NCBI GenBank assembly: GCA_030062745.1
Contig: CP099840.1
Location: forward strand, 8,743,432-8,807,431
DNA from: Capitulum mitella
Taxonomy: Eukaryota; Arthropoda; Thecostraca; Pollicipedomorpha; Pollicipedidae
Length of the DNA stretch: 64,000 nt
Direction of reading: 5' to 3'
Shown piece by piece: positions 12,041-25,325 of this stretch. The notes beneath the pieces were generated by a model. It saw only the letters and a program-made list of their open reading frames with translations, was not told where the DNA came from and did no database searches. The translations under genes and the position numbers were made by a program. Within the stretch, counting starts at the first letter, position 1. Every line of letters begins with the position of its first letter.

Positions 12041-13534
12041 ACAATGGAAATTTTTGGACGAGGACAAGACGGTGAATATCAGAGGCTAACAAGGTAGTGC
12101 AAGACAGTCTATACTGTCAGTGGCATGACGACAGCTAGGCACCCTTCAAGAACTGACTTTGTTAAATTAGCCTACGACCTCATGCGTTCAAAGTGCATTC
12201 GAAAGAAAATACCTTTTCACTGGCCCACTCTCGCCTATAAGTCAGGAAATCAGTTCTGGAATGTGGTCTTCTGCCGTTCCTGGCCAGCTGAGTTCCCGTG
12301 CTGCCGCCTGGTGGCGGAGCCGTCCCTGGGAGCGAGGTTGAGTTGCGGCTAAGAATCAGTGCTGCCGTCTGGTGGCAGGGCGCAGTTCACTCGGACGACG
12401 GGCGCTGCCAGCGCGGAGTCTACCGGTCTCGAGAACTTGGAGCACGAGGGTCGTTTCCAGCAAGCTTTTTGTCGCAGAACTTGACCGTCGTTTGTGATAT
12501 GAACTGGAATGAAACTGAACGCCTTCACTGAATTTCATGCCTCAGAAGCCAGCACGTTGCCAATGCTTGTGGTGTACCGTTCGTGCAGCATGAATCACAT
12601 CCAGTATAATTTCAAAACGCACATAGCAGACAATATCCATTACGCAAGTTCTTTCAGATGCATGTTTCCGCAACACTGGTGTCACCAGGGACAAATTTAA
12701 AGGGTCTTTGGAGAACGTCCTTCCTTTGAAGTACCAGGAGTGCCCGATTGCCAACACATTCTAAAATGTAATTGCGGTTTTACAAAAAGAAATGAAAGGG
12801 AACAAATGGAAATGAATATAACTAAGGAGGCAAACCAAAGGGTCAATACAACGAAAGTAAAATTGGATTTGTAGCATGTGCAGGTCCTCCGTACCCATGT
12901 CATGCCAAAAGACTAGCAAAGTGAGACACGAGAGGACAGTCTAACGCGCGGGGCCATCGACTTCTGAACTGTCCGTATTGTCACTTGGCAGGGCCTAAGA
13001 ACGAAAGGAAAGGCCCGAAACCACTGGCTTTTGAATCGTACGTGGCCCTGCCGTGCGGGCCCCACACACGTGTGGCCCGATCCTTGGAGGGATCAATATG
13101 CCACTTGAATAAGGCCCGAAATCGGTAACATCGTCCATTAGGGATCTCGACCGTCATCATGGCAGGAATTTCCGACACCACATCGAAGCGTTGCAGCTGA
13201 AGGCGTCACAGCGTTCGTGGCCCAATGATGAGTGCCCCAAGGCCGTCATCGTTGGGGATGAGAAAACGAGGGATCCCGACGAATGGGTTTGGCCAGCGGG
13301 CAGTAGAGCTCTACGCAGTACAGACGTCCGCGCCAGCAGCCGTTTAAGAATCGAAACGTGGGAAGGCCCGGAGCCTGGTAACTCGTGATACAGATACAGA
13401 TACAGATAAGGGACTCTGCGTAAAAAAAAAAACAGAATGTTGACAGAAGTTCGACAACGAAGGTTGTCGCTGCGTCAGGACCCATAAGGTACGGGGATCC
13501 ATTGCTCCGGGAACAGGGCCCAACGTGAACTGAG
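12041..13534. other. no gene recognised
   Basis: No supported features. A small ATACAG repeat lies at about 13,386-13,410. Confidence 0.4.
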
Positions 13535-13679
13535 CTGAGACCCGAGGGATCAGCCCAGTTCGTGTGTCGAGAATCACGCATATGAGGATGGGCCCACCGT
13601 CGTGTGCCACGATGGTGGACCCCAGCCCAATCTGCGTGATTTCCGACACACAAACTGGGGCTGATCCCTCGGGTCTCAG
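13535..13679. repeat. fold-back palindrome, about 145 bp
   Basis: The left arm CTGAGACCCGAGGGATCAGC is mirrored by GCTGATCCCTCGGGTCTCAG at the right end. Arm similarity continues inward through CACACA/TGTGTG and the ATCACGCA/TGCGTGAT block to a centre near 13,607. It is a hairpin-forming repeat, probably a fold-back element, without coding content. Confidence 0.8.
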
Positions 13680-14503
13680 GCCAGTTACTACCTGCTGACG
13701 CCCAGTCTGGTACTCCAACCCAGGACGTATCATACAGCACGGTTTATTTTTGTCCAGCTTTTTATCCGCGTGGCCATGGTCACTGGATTTTATGTTCTGT
13801 GCTGTATATTGCGTGACCCTTAGTGTTGTGCAACTTGCGTTCATGCTAAGAAGTTTCCTTGACGATGTCCGTGCAGACTGACTTACATGATTTACATGGA
13901 CAGCAGAAATACGCATTTTAGGCGAAAACGGAGTATTACCGGATGTAATGGTCCAAGTAAACGCCATTTTATCATCCGTTAGCTTCAAATTTAGCCCCCC
14001 TTTCCTCGAGAGGGATCCCAAATTCCATCCATGGTTTAAATCTTCTGAGGGTAAGGAATGGACAAGTCCAATCAAATCAGTAAATCTGAGACGTTTCTGC
14101 TTACAAAAATGTTCTAACTGCGGCTGCTCTAAGCAGAACTTTTAAAGTCACGGAAATAAATACAGTGCCGAGTAAAGTGTGCAGATGGAAGCGAGGTCAC
14201 GGATTTCTTGGAGTGCTGTATATCGTTGATATCGTTGCTGTATATCGTTGCTGTGTATCAATTACTGCGGTCGAAACGGATTTTATTCGAAAACGCCAAG
14301 ATACCCAACAATGTCCTCAATAGCATACGCTGGTGTGGGGGCACTGTGACCATATCACTAACATGCAGATGATATGTTTGAATTTACATTTATCGCAGTT
14401 GCAGCGATTACAGTACATGGACACGCGCGCGCTGAATGATAAAATCCTCGTGTAATATATAGTATATATTGTTGTTGTTGCAAACCGCGAGGTATTATGC
14501 AAT

Positions 14504-15737
14504 ATAACCCGCGCACGACAGTCGGTCAGTTACGATCATGCCCAACTAAGGGGGGGGGGCAGTTGGCCGCCCCCCTCTAACTCACGAACGGTTGGTCGCA
14601 CGATAGAAAGCACACACCAAGCAGCAAGCAAGCAGCACACCGCTGGAAAGCTTGTGACGAATAGAACTCGTAACTGGTCTCATTTTTAGTTTTAGATAAT
14701 ATGTGAGCATTTTACGTCCTATGTATGTTTTCTCATAGCCGACTGCATGAGACCGAGAAACGGCCCGAATCTCAAGGGTTGTGGCTAACAACGCATAGGT
14801 AAAGGCACCAGCGCACAAGTAAAGGTCCGCAAATGCTGATGCACATCTAATTTCTCGGATTTGTTCAATATGTACGCCGAAACGTTGAGTTAAAGACACA
14901 ACAATTTTCGCGCCGGTTGTCGGCGTGCGCCGCAGCCGTAGGCAGTAAGAAATTAGCGGGAACTAAATTTAGCGTGCCTTTATTTTTGCGTCATAAGCCT
15001 ATCCATGTAAATTTTATTGATCTTAATGGTTCTTGTGATTATTTTTCATGCTTAAATTTTGGAAAAGTTCATATGTTACCAGTCTACGAAATTGGCGGAG
15101 CTTTATTAGCAAGAGCCTGCTTATTTCCAAAATATACAGTTTTCTACGACTTTTTGAGGTTTCTGGTATTATATACGTGTCTGCAAGTCAGTTCTGCCAA
15201 TATTTACCCATTCTGAGTAATTCATCGCCGATTTTGACGGTGGGACATTTTGGCTCACTACAGTAATTCGTGACCTGACCTCAGGTCAATAGCTGCAAGT
15301 TATTGATACTTTGCCCAATGACGGTAACTAGATGTTTGCTTCATTTCACACTAAAACGTTATGAAAAATCCCATCAATCTTCGAAAAAACGATGACGTGT
15401 CTTAAAAATGGGTCTGACCTTAGGTCAATGACCCGGAAAATTCCGAAAAATCTGGGATGGTAGGTTTGTTTTATCTATGAAGATCACTAATCCCTGACAA
15501 TATTATTGTGATATCTTGTTTTTCGAAAACGTTATAGCGCGCTAAACTTTTTTGGGCATAGGTCTGTTTGACCTGACCTAGGTCAAACACCTGACCTGAC
15601 CTGAGGTAAAAACTTTGACATAAGGTGTAAAAATAATAAGCAAAAGGTACACAAAGTTTCGTGGCTCTGTGTTTCTTCGTTCTCTCTCAATCCCAGAAAA
15701 GCCTCAGGGGTGGGAGGCGGTCAACTGCCAGGATAAT
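14504..15737 (-). mobile_element. TTAA family 1 non-autonomous element, copy B
   Basis: It starts with CCCGCGCACGACAGTCGG after a mutated TTAA (ATAA). It carries the subterminal G-run, CAGTTG and C-run hairpin, and ends near the C-poor relic of the other terminal repeat. AGGTCA-type everted repeats lie at 15,415-15,427 and 15,568-15,608. It is aligned with copies A, C and D throughout. Confidence 0.8.
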
Positions 15738-17754
15738 GAAAGGATTCCTTGGGTATCGAGCTGATGTGGGAGACAAAGGAACGCGATGAAAATGATGGGA
15801 CCAAGATAGAGGCAGAGATAATGTTGAAGGCAATTCATTTTATACGTCTTTAGAACCCAGTATAGAACCAAGTTCAACATGAGGAAAATGCAGCAAGCGG
15901 TGCATAATCTGCGGCAATGATGCAGTTATTTTACCAGTGTGAGAACAATCGTTATTGGCCCTGGAAGTGGTGGGCTCCCGGGGGCGGAATCTTTCCAGCG
16001 AGTTGGTTTCTACCACAGCAGACGCCTTGCCCGTTTTCAAATGTCAGCATGACATACCGTCAGCATTTCGCTGTCTCCAGAACTCAGCGGTCCGCAGCAA
16101 CGTTTCCCCAGTGAGCGATTACAGGCAGAGCATCGAAAAAACGGCAGCGTCCCGGCTGACCAATAACTCGAACAGTTCGTCGACGGGAAACTGGGCTCAG
16201 TACTGTTCATGGCACGTCGTCTCGGTGGACCTATCAGCGCATGCGAGCGTTTTGGTCTGTTTACACCCAGGTTGCCGCTGACGCCTTCCACCGACAGCTG
16301 ACGGATCACGTGGCCCATGCTACAGGCACCCTGGGGTAAACTCTGACCCAAAACTATACCCCGTGTCCGTTGTCCTGAACACGCCATATTGACGTGCGAC
16401 AAAATGGTTTCGTAGGAGTGACTGTCCAGAAACTAGTAACTTGAGCGTGAATGCTGTGTATTGTTATTCCACTTGCAATGAAATACATCGAAAACTAAGC
16501 TGGCGTAGAAAGCCTACAAAATTAGTGTCATTCGAGCATATTTCCCAAATAGAAAAGCAAAGCTTACGTGAGTAATGTACACATGCGGCCAATCTCAGAT
16601 GTCTTGGCAACAAAGACAACATGGGGGAGCAATACCATCATGCGCTTAGCAGCTCGAATAGCGGCAATGGCCAACCTGGAGATCAGCACTTACATGTTCA
16701 TAAAAAAATGCATCAAGGCAACAGAAACCCTGCTATATGTTGGGGAGTCATATTCATACACTTTATTTTCCCGATGAAACGGGTTTTTATTTTGTCGACG
16801 TAAAATAAAAGGGCTTAGGAAGTACAGACGGGTAAAAAAGAAAAAAATGGTATAGTTCTTATCACTTGTGGTCATGTAACGCGCGTATGTCTAGAAAACA
16901 AGCAGCACATAAAAAAGAAATAAACAAAATCAGGTCAATGCGGGTCAAATGGGATTAGGTCATCCTTGGAAAGAAAGTTCTTGCCATATATCAGTGCTTC
17001 CAAAGCACACATGGCTACAGATAGGCATTCGAAGACTGCAGAGTGATGAACTTCTTTTGGTTGTGGGTCTGAATATGCGGTACAAAAGATGACCTGACTC
17101 CAAACCGCAGGCCAAGAGATAAAATCACGCGTAAAAATTGCATAAAAAGAGTCAAGGTATATCTTCAAACTCGAAAATCGCCGAACTAGTCCCAGGCATG
17201 GAATAACGATGATCAAAAGGCCGAACGTTTAGCTGAACAAGGCCAATGACCTTGACATTTCCGGAGAAAACGTCATAACATGACTGTTACATTTATCATG
17301 TTCTGCCACTGTGGTAAGTTCCATGTTAACCCACTAACAACCAGACATAAAAGAAACAAAATTCGAATGGCAAATGACTTTTATGGTCGCCTCCAAAGTT
17401 TCATACTGTTTAAATCCAACACTTCTTTGAACCGCATGCTGACAGCGTCTCCAGTTTCACTGAATCTCGCAGAGGCCACACACAGGATGATTTCTGGTCG
17501 TCCTATCTACAGGACACCGGACGTTAATGGGTTAATCGATACATCCGAACAAAGGATATGACACTTTACCTTGTTATGAGCATAGTCCTATTTGAGTCGA
17601 CCGCGGTTAGCGATATAGCGTATCTCTGAGGTCTGAAATGAACACGAAGTGTAGAAAGGACTTGTAACTTGTTTATATAAAAGGACTCGTAGAAAAGAAG
17701 CATGAAAAAGAACTACACGTTTCATGCCTATGTGCCTCGTCATGCTTTGGCTAT
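15738..17754. other. no gene recognised
   Basis: Only short open frames without domains. No border sequences are recognised. Confidence 0.4.
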
Positions 17755-17935
17755 TAAAAAAAAACCGAGGAGGTTCTCATGAATCCCCGCCGGGTGAGGA
17801 TTAAATGCGCACACATGGTTTTGCAACGTATCTGCGCCGGCTCCCAGGGCCTCCTATGTCGTCACCGTCCTTCCAATGTCACAGTGAGGCGCCCTACCGC
17901 TGGACTGCCGCGCAAGGGTCTCTGCACAGTTAAAA
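17755..17935 (-). repeat. possible tRNA-derived SINE
   Basis: On the minus strand a CAGCGGTAGGGCGCC block resembles a tRNA A box. About 48 bases further on, GAGGCCCTGGGAGCCGGC resembles the tRNA-Ala B-box region. The copy ends in a T-rich run. The match is degenerate, and a second copy would be needed to confirm it. Confidence 0.3.
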
Positions 17936-18619
17936 ACCTATCACCATGAAACGTGGAAGGTGAATTTAACCATCAGGTGATCACGTCAAAAAAAAAAAAT
18001 TAGCGGATTTCTGTTCTCTGCTCCATGGTCTTCAAAGTGCATTTCGCCACCTAGATTTTTCTACAGACTGTAGCCATGGCCATGAACAACATAACACAAT
18101 CATATATGCCAAGGAATATCAACTGCACTATGATTTAGTATAAACCAACTGCCGTTTGCGAATACGTAGACCGTCGCCACAAAATAGGTCGCAACTCGCA
18201 CCGATGAATCATTCGATGATAAACGTTCAGATATCGGTAGGCGAACGACGTGCCGCTGCTGTACTGGTGCGGTACGAGATATTTGCCGCTGGCTTACATT
18301 CACAAGGATGTAAGCCATGCGTGTTCCGTCTGCATGCCTTGATAGCCGCGTCCAAATAAACAGGCCGCGTGCCGATGATAAGAGAAGACGCATTTAGACC
18401 TTTTTCCAACTCCGGCGGTCTTTGTCGACAGCGGGCAGACCTGCACACTTTGATCAGTCTTATCGACCCCTGGGCTCTCGTAAGGAGCAGACAATGACGT
18501 CGTGTCAAGTGTATACGGCGTTCACTTCTCGAGCAGTGAATGCAAGCTTACATCAACCCAGGGTGTGGCAAAAAGTCATTAATGCATACTGAAGACGCAC
18601 ACATTACAACCTCAATCCT

Positions 18620-19180
18620 CGAAGTAGGAGCATGCGTCCCGTGCCCCGCTGGCGGCGCCCATGGTGGGACAACAAACGGAACAAGACGTGATCACGAACG
18701 GGACCGGCTAGGTGCCAGGTGGGGTGCGTCTGTGCCCGACCACTGCCGCTGAAGTGGTGAGCGCGTGAGCGGCCGGCGGTACTCACCACGCGCCTCCTGA
18801 CGCGGCCGACGATGCGTCCGCGGTTGGACCGCTCCCGGCGCGGCTCGCGCTCCCTGTCGCCGTTCATGCTGTGCCGGCCGTCCCCTGCCGACCTCAGCGC
18901 TGCGTCGCTCCTCGGCCGGTCGGCGAACACTGGTCGGAGCCGGCGGGACCACTTGAACGTTCCGCGCCAATCTGCCCAGATAGGGTCTGCCCGCGCGCGT
19001 CCGCCCGCTCCAGCTGTGCAGGCCGTCTGGACCAACGCGCCGCGCCGGCACCGGCCGCAGGGGGTCAGAGGGGAGCGACACCGGAGACGGCTGGCCCAGA
19101 GCGGCCGAGCACTCCTGCGGTCCCCAGCGGGCCGGGAGGCTGCCTCGTCTGGCGGCGCTCGTGCCTGATGGGCTCAGACG
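18620..19180. other. CpG island
   Basis: A strongly GC- and CpG-rich block in otherwise mixed DNA, a probable promoter region. Open frames run on both strands. Confidence 0.5.
18787..18867 (-). CDS. candidate first coding exon, Arg-rich, unrecognised
   Basis: The ATG at 18,867 opens MNGDREREPRRERSNRGRIV and GRVRRRV, ending exactly at a consensus GTGAGT donor, phase 0. The frame is open upstream to 19,035. No downstream exon was found on the minus strand, so this stays a candidate. Confidence 0.25.
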
Positions 19181-19814
19181 TCTGTTTATAAACGTGTCGG
19201 CCAGCCCAGCCGGCCGAGCGACAGCGTCCGGCAGATTCCAGTATTCGCAGGACGCCAGACAGTTTGCGGATGCAGCTCGGGTGTCGTGGCCGCTGAACGG
19301 ACCGTTGTGAAACCAAGATTAGTTGCGAAATAATTATGAAACGGTTGTGGACCTTCGGTAAAAAGAAGACCCATGAGCATTTAACGACTCGGTGTATCAG
19401 TAGCGACCCTGATGCATGGGCACTGCGCAAAAACTCAAACGCCGCTAAAAACTGCAAAAAAGACGTTAACAAGTGATGCATACGCAACATAAGCTGCCGT
19501 GATTGTGCGCCAAACTCTACACTCAGATACCCGAAGCTATCTTTCTTGTATCTATTGGAGGCTTTTTTACGTTTACGCCGCAACAGACCCCAACCTGGTC
19601 GAGTTCTACAATGGATGCCGCCCGCTCTGCCAGAGGGTTTCCACGTTAGAGGAATTCAGGGACCAATGCTCTATGTCTTTGCCCGGCACCACTGGGGTAT
19701 TTTGTCGCCTTTCAGGTACCGAGTGGCCATCCCCGCCCCCTCCTATCTCGAGGACAAACAGTCTCGTTACAGTCCTAAATCTGACGATGATTTGTCAATC
19801 ATTTCAGAAGCGGA

Positions 19815-19841
19815 TTAACAGGGCCGGAATGGCCCTGTTAA
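19815..19841. repeat. perfect hairpin bounded by TTAA
   Basis: The sequence is TTAACAGGGCC, a short GGAAT loop region, then GGCCCTGTTAA. It could be the collapsed ends of a TTAA-type element or a simple stem-loop. Confidence 0.6.
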
Positions 19842-20100
19842 ATGGCCGGAATTGGATATATGCAGAGATTATCAAAATCCTTTTCAAAATAATTGCAATC
19901 TAATTCCAAATCCCACAAAATCGAAAGATTACGATCCATTCCGCTTTCCATTTTATAGTCATTTCTTCGAATATTCAATGTTTGCTGAAACCGTCACAGC
20001 GATACGCATCACGGTGCTTGTTGTTTGTGATGGCGGGTGAGTGTCAACCATCGTGCCACAAACTTTGACCCTTTATGAATTTGCACTTGGTGAGGAAGTA

Positions 20101-21058
20101 TTAAGCCTCGGACGGGCAGGGGGTCGGTCAAACCCGCTTTTGTATTTTACATTATTTTACAGTTTTTTTCGTGATGTATGTGTCACACATATCAGCAATG
20201 ACAAAATGTAAAATTATTTTGCAATTGTATTTCAGGAACAACTTCTACGTGGCAGACCGTATCCCTCTCAAGTTTTCAGTATTCTCTGGGGCATCAGTTT
20301 TGCAACTTTTCATAAAAAAATCAATTCGACGTCACGTCAGGTGACGGAGTTATGACGTCATAAAAAGGAAAACCTCCGGCCATTTTGTGATGTATTCATG
20401 TATTCTCGCACCTTTAAACCGCAAATGGCACTCGATAAGAAAACTGGAATCTGACGAGGTGTACACGGACCGCGGCTCCACTTTCCACCAGGTTTATGAC
20501 CCTTTCTAGGTCAACCCAGTTCAGTGCCTGTGGATGACTTCGGATGACGTTTTTGACCTAAGGTGGTGTCTGGAGTATTTCGAGGCGCTGATTTGAAATT
20601 AAGCATTCATTTTGCACCATTTCCACGCATTCATGTTTATTTCATCGCCGACAGATGGCTCTAGATTCCATGCCGTTGCAGCCGGACACGGGGTTTGATC
20701 TGACGTGACCTGTGTCATTGATCGGATGTAACGGTGAACGATACCATTTAGTTTGCAATGCTTCAAGGAACCCTCTGGTTCTGTTCTGGTCTGTCTAACA
20801 GCTCAACTCTTTACTCTATGGCTGGCGAAACGAAAAGTTCTGCGATTTTCGCATATTTTGGGCTATTAACCTGACTTGAGAGGTCGTCGGTTGACATGAA
20901 ACTTTAAAACCAGTTGGCGTCAGCATGGCGGGCAACACGCTCCTTTTTGTTTCGCGGATCTAGTTCAGTTAGGAACCAAACGGCAGAAAGGGGGATGGGT
21001 TGAACCGACCCCGTTCACAGTGGAAGATAGGAAAACAACAAACCCGGGCAAGGCTTAA
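20101..21058. mobile_element. TTAA family 2 non-autonomous element
   Basis: TTAAGCCTCGGACGGGCAGG at the left is mirrored by GGGCAAGGCTTAA at the right. Inside both, GGGTCGGT(T)CAAACCC-type sequence is inverted. TTAA lies at 20,101-20,104 and 21,055-21,058. The right terminal repeat carries about 45 extra bases between its two blocks. There is no coding capacity. Length and TTAA choice suggest a piggyBac-mobilised element. Confidence 0.65.
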
Positions 21059-21099
21059 GTAACAAACACGAGAAAGGATATTCTCTCATACAGGCAGTT

Positions 21100-21360
21100 G
21101 CCAGGATTTTCCTTGGGGGGGGGGAAATGTCAAATTTTGTCATATGCCACAGGCATATGACGATATTTACGACAAAAGGCACAATTTTAGGCAATTTGTC
21201 TCGTATTTAATGCACAGGAAAACATATAATGTTTGTTTTGCAACATATATGTGGTCACTATTACGTATTCATGCAAAATTGCCATGTATCTAGTGTAAAC
21301 TGCCTGGCTCAGGAGGTGGGCCATGGCCCCAATGCCCCCCCCCCCCTTGGCTACGTCCCT
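21100..21360. repeat. G-run bordered short repeat
   Basis: It runs between CCTTGGGGGGGGGG at 21,110 and CCCCCCCCCCTTGGCTACGTCC at 21,340. The facing G and C runs form an inverted pair and resemble the border seen at 11,325. Confidence 0.4.
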
Positions 21361-21692
21361 GCTCTCATACCCATTTTTCCTTATAATTAAGCAGTCTGGA
21401 TTCAGGAAAAACATTATCTCCTTCCCCAAGCAATACCTTACGTAGCGGTAACTATTCCCTTCTTGCACACATGGAATCAGGAACAGGGTGGAAGGGCAAA
21501 GGAGACATGTCTCCAGGGGCGTAGGTATGAATTTTGGAGCATGTATGTGTGTGTGAGGGGGTGGGCTGGATGAACTATATACAGGATAAACAGGATAAAC
21601 AAGATAAACTAGCAGAGGAACAGTTGGTTAAAATGGGAAGACCTATTTTAAATTTCGTTTTTTCCATGTAATAAAGCACGTACAAGTAATGC

Positions 21693-22040
21693 ACCATGCC
21701 CTTCTATTCCCGGAGGGCTAGAAGGTTCCCGGCGGAGGGTGGACGATTCGGCACTCCCCTGAGGTCTCGAGAACTACACAACCGATTTCATCGCAACAAA
21801 CGGCAATCGATTTACCATGACGTAAACTACATGTTTATAACAGGAAGTTTTCAAAATTTTGAAAGGAGTGTATACAGAGAGGTAGAAAGTCAAAATGGAG
21901 GATATCTGTGGACTCGTCATAACTCTGTTGTTTATGGGCCAATTTTAATGAAACTGACGTGAACTGAAAGATTGTGAATGAGGCTTGTACCACTGGTCCA
22001 TACATTTGAAATTTTATGAATTTTCTTAAGCAGCCCTGAC
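21693..22040 (+). mobile_element. TTAA family 3 element, partial copy
   Basis: It matches the reverse complement of 28,090-28,452 over about 330 bases, including the CCCGGAGGGCTAGA start, CAACAAACGGCAATCGATT, CAGAATTTTGAAAGG-like and TAACTCTGTTGTTTATGGG blocks. The TTAA borders are eroded. Confidence 0.75.
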
Positions 22041-25000
22041 CGGGTGCCAAACACTTTTTTGCACGTTGAACATTGCTATAAAATACTTGAAATAAAGTTT
22101 ACTATTATTTCCACAACAAATATTCCTTCATCGACAACGTCGGATGTCATAACTAAGAATATTCATGTGATGTTCACTACTCATTTCCTACTCGAACTAT
22201 TCATCGGTGCACTGCCTCACCACTCGGCAGGCTGTTGATCCAGGCTTCATCACCGGTGTCATTGGCATAAGTAGCGAAAATTCTGCAGATGAGGATTCTG
22301 AGTACTTAGCGTCACTTGGACTCCACGCTCGTCGAAGCATGCACATTGTTACTATCGAAACACAACAATGACGTTGCCGGCATAGTTACGTCTGCAAGTG
22401 GAGCGCCTGAGTTAATCACTGAGCAAACCGTTACGATCGTTTCAATGGCTTGGCTGAAGCACATCTGCGCCCCTTCTCTTGGCTGTTCCTCTCAAAACAC
22501 GTTTCCATTATCTCACACGCTTCTTCCAACACCTGTCTCGGGCAGGCGCGAAGTTATGCTGTGGAAGGTCCCAAAGGTTGAAGCCGTATGGCATACAAAT
22601 TGATTCGTCAGCCGCGCGGCTGCTGGATGACGTTTCGGCAAATTCCCAAGCCCCCTTCGGCTTTTCAAATCCCAGATCAATGGGTCTCAAATCGATCCCG
22701 TATTCCGTGCAAAGCACTAGCGGGCAACGTGCTAGTCAGCCGCTCACATCAAGGGACACCTTATTGTGGGACGAGTGAGTTGCGTGAACTTTGGCCAGCT
22801 GCCATGCTCCGTTCGACCTAGCATGGGGTTATAAAGGCCGGATACACTGATGATGGACGCATTTGCCCGGATCAGTGTATCAGATGTACCATCAATAGAG
22901 AAACACAAATATTCCTGGAATCCAGACTTTGACACCAATTTGCCAGGAACGTGTAACACGGCGCTTAACACCCGTTCGTCCTTTGAACGCTCCGGTGGCA
23001 ATGCACCAGCCCACTGTGGGTAGGGTCGGGGTCAGGTGTCCACATCTCCACCATTTATGAAAGGCTCAATTTTACAATGAATTTCCCCTTATCTTCAAGC
23101 ATTTAGTGTACGCCAACCTACAAAATGAGTTATCGCAATAAAATCCAGTCCATCGCATAAGGAAAGTGAAAGAAAAAAAACCTAGGTCCACTTAGTCTTC
23201 AATACTGTACAACCCTACCAAACTTTACACAATGGCTGCATCACTGCCAAATTCCACTGCATACCTGCAAAAGGTAAACGTTTGTAATTGTAACTGTTTG
23301 GAATGTTGGGACATTTCCTTGACTATACACCGACATCTGTTCAAAATATCAGACTAAGTAGGCACTACCCATGTGATAAGTGCGTTAGTAGGTAGGTAGG
23401 TGTACACCTAGTTACAGCATGTTGTTCAGTCAATGCAGTTCACGGCTCTCGAGCTTTTTCACAGACTTGTTCAGCGGCGAACTGACAAGGGCCTGCCGCT
23501 TCATTTTCTGGATTACTGAAGAGAAATCAATTAACTTATAACGTCTCATGCTCTCACACACCGCGTACACTTCACTCCGCGCCAACGATACTGGACCATG
23601 AGCGATCCCATTATGGAGACACTGCATAAGTTACGCACCGTAAACGCACGTCTTGCTGATCCGACACTCTTGTACCCGCACCTCATTTCGGAATTCAACC
23701 AATTAAGCTCCATTTTGTACGGTGCTCTGGGCTATGACTGATCAGGAATGTGTCAGAGTCAGCTTCGGAAAATGGGGCAGACCTTAGCATACATCGTGAC
23801 GGGATTGGCTGCAAATTACCTTCTTCTTTTGTTGTGGGCCGCGCACCCACAAATACACAAGCAAACGAAGCAAGAGCCGATCGTCTTCGACACTTTCGCT
23901 TTGTGCTGTTATATGCAAAATGTAACTTGTCCGTCAGAGGTGGGAGTCCCCCAGGCTTCAAGTTGGGGGGGGCCCCCTGCCCCCTGTTTCTACGCCACTG
24001 CATGTCCCCCCAACTTCTGACAACCCCTCCAATTTTTTGGCGATGCTTACCAGCACGACCGACTTCGAGAAAAGAGAAAAGTTTTTTTTTTGCTCTGATT
24101 CGCCGTTGACAGCGACGTCAACATATGACGTCACAGCCAGCAACGCATCTTAGAATGCGCTATATCCCAGGAATCAGTGCGAATCTCTATAGACGTATAA
24201 AAAACGTTATTTGGACAAAACAACTTCTTTTATGCTGTCTGTAAGACAATAAATTCCGAAAAAAATTCAGCTCTATTTTGTACAACTGAAATGAACAATT
24301 GCAATCTATAAACAATGGTATTTACTGACTTTCCTCAAACCTCGATATTCGCCATGTATGTGCAATTTTTCCTGGAATCATTAATAAATATATGTGAAAA
24401 TTGTTCGCAACATGGTGTTAAATAGCCCTGAAACCGGCCGTGCCGAACTTTGCGGTCGTTGGCCTGCGTCTTCGGCGCCCGCTCTGCGACCAGGCTGATT
24501 ACTTATCGCATCCACTAGATGGCTGCTCTGTGAACAGGTCCAAACAACAATGACGAACACAGTTACAGTACATTTCTATTGCATGCCTTTGGGAAGATAT
24601 TTGATTGCGCTATATTTCGCAGATACATGCAGTTGGTCTGTACTTCGTCATCATCGGTCGTCGTTTGTACATCAGACTCAGCATGTTTTAAACGTTACTT
24701 ATGATGTTGTTTATGATGTCTCGTACACCGCTACTCTGGTCGAGTCTCTCGGTCTGAATGGTTGTAAACCCCTGTTGCGATTGATGGTCCTGGCTATCGA
24801 AAACCTTTGGCGTTCCTTACCGTTTCTGTGGTGTCTGCTTGTCATTCAGATAAAGTCGATCACTGTGCACACAATAACACCACACGTGTTTTTTTACTAT
24901 CTGGCGCGCAAATGAACGATTGGTTTGCGTTCAAATATAGGTAATATATGTCTACTCTTTTTGGAAATTGGAAATTAATGAAAAATATTGGGAATCGAAT

Positions 25001-25212
25001 GGCTGGATGTGCTGGTACTTCATACAGAAAATGTTTTGCTGCATGCCGGACATGCTAACATGCCGGACATAACTCGAAACAGTATAAGACATTGTGCGCT
25101 GTCAGCGTCAGCACTTGCCAAATTCAAGTATGACATGACATTCACAAACGAATAATGCTTCAAAAATGGCGTAAGATATATTTGCCATTGGTACACATGT
25201 TTGCCAATGATG
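22041..25212. other. no gene recognised
   Basis: Several 60-120 codon frames occur, none conserved to my eye. A G-run/GTAGTGGCGTAG-type border appears at 23,960-24,000. Confidence 0.4.
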
Positions 25213-25246
25213 CGTGAGTGCGTGTGCGTATGGGTGCGAGTGCATA

Positions 25247-25278
<32 letters not shown>

Positions 25279-25325
25279 TGTGTGTGTGTGTCATCCGTTT
25301 GCCTATGTGTATGTGTGCGCGCGCA
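25213..25325. repeat. (GT)/(GCGT)n microsatellite
   Basis: Alternating purine-pyrimidine tract with seven GCGT units at 25,251-25,280 and GT runs on both sides, a Z-DNA-prone sequence. It creates false Cys/Val- or Thr/His-rich frames. Confidence 0.9.

Noticed and set aside
13344-14075. 243-codon minus-strand frame
   Set aside because: No recognisable domain, and its second half runs through a fold-back palindrome; probably chance plus repeat.
22200-22700. Minus-strand segment reading IETIVTVCSVINSGAP, recalling a pogo/Tigger DDE core
   Set aside because: The match is one short motif with stops on both sides and no catalytic Asp; not enough for a call.
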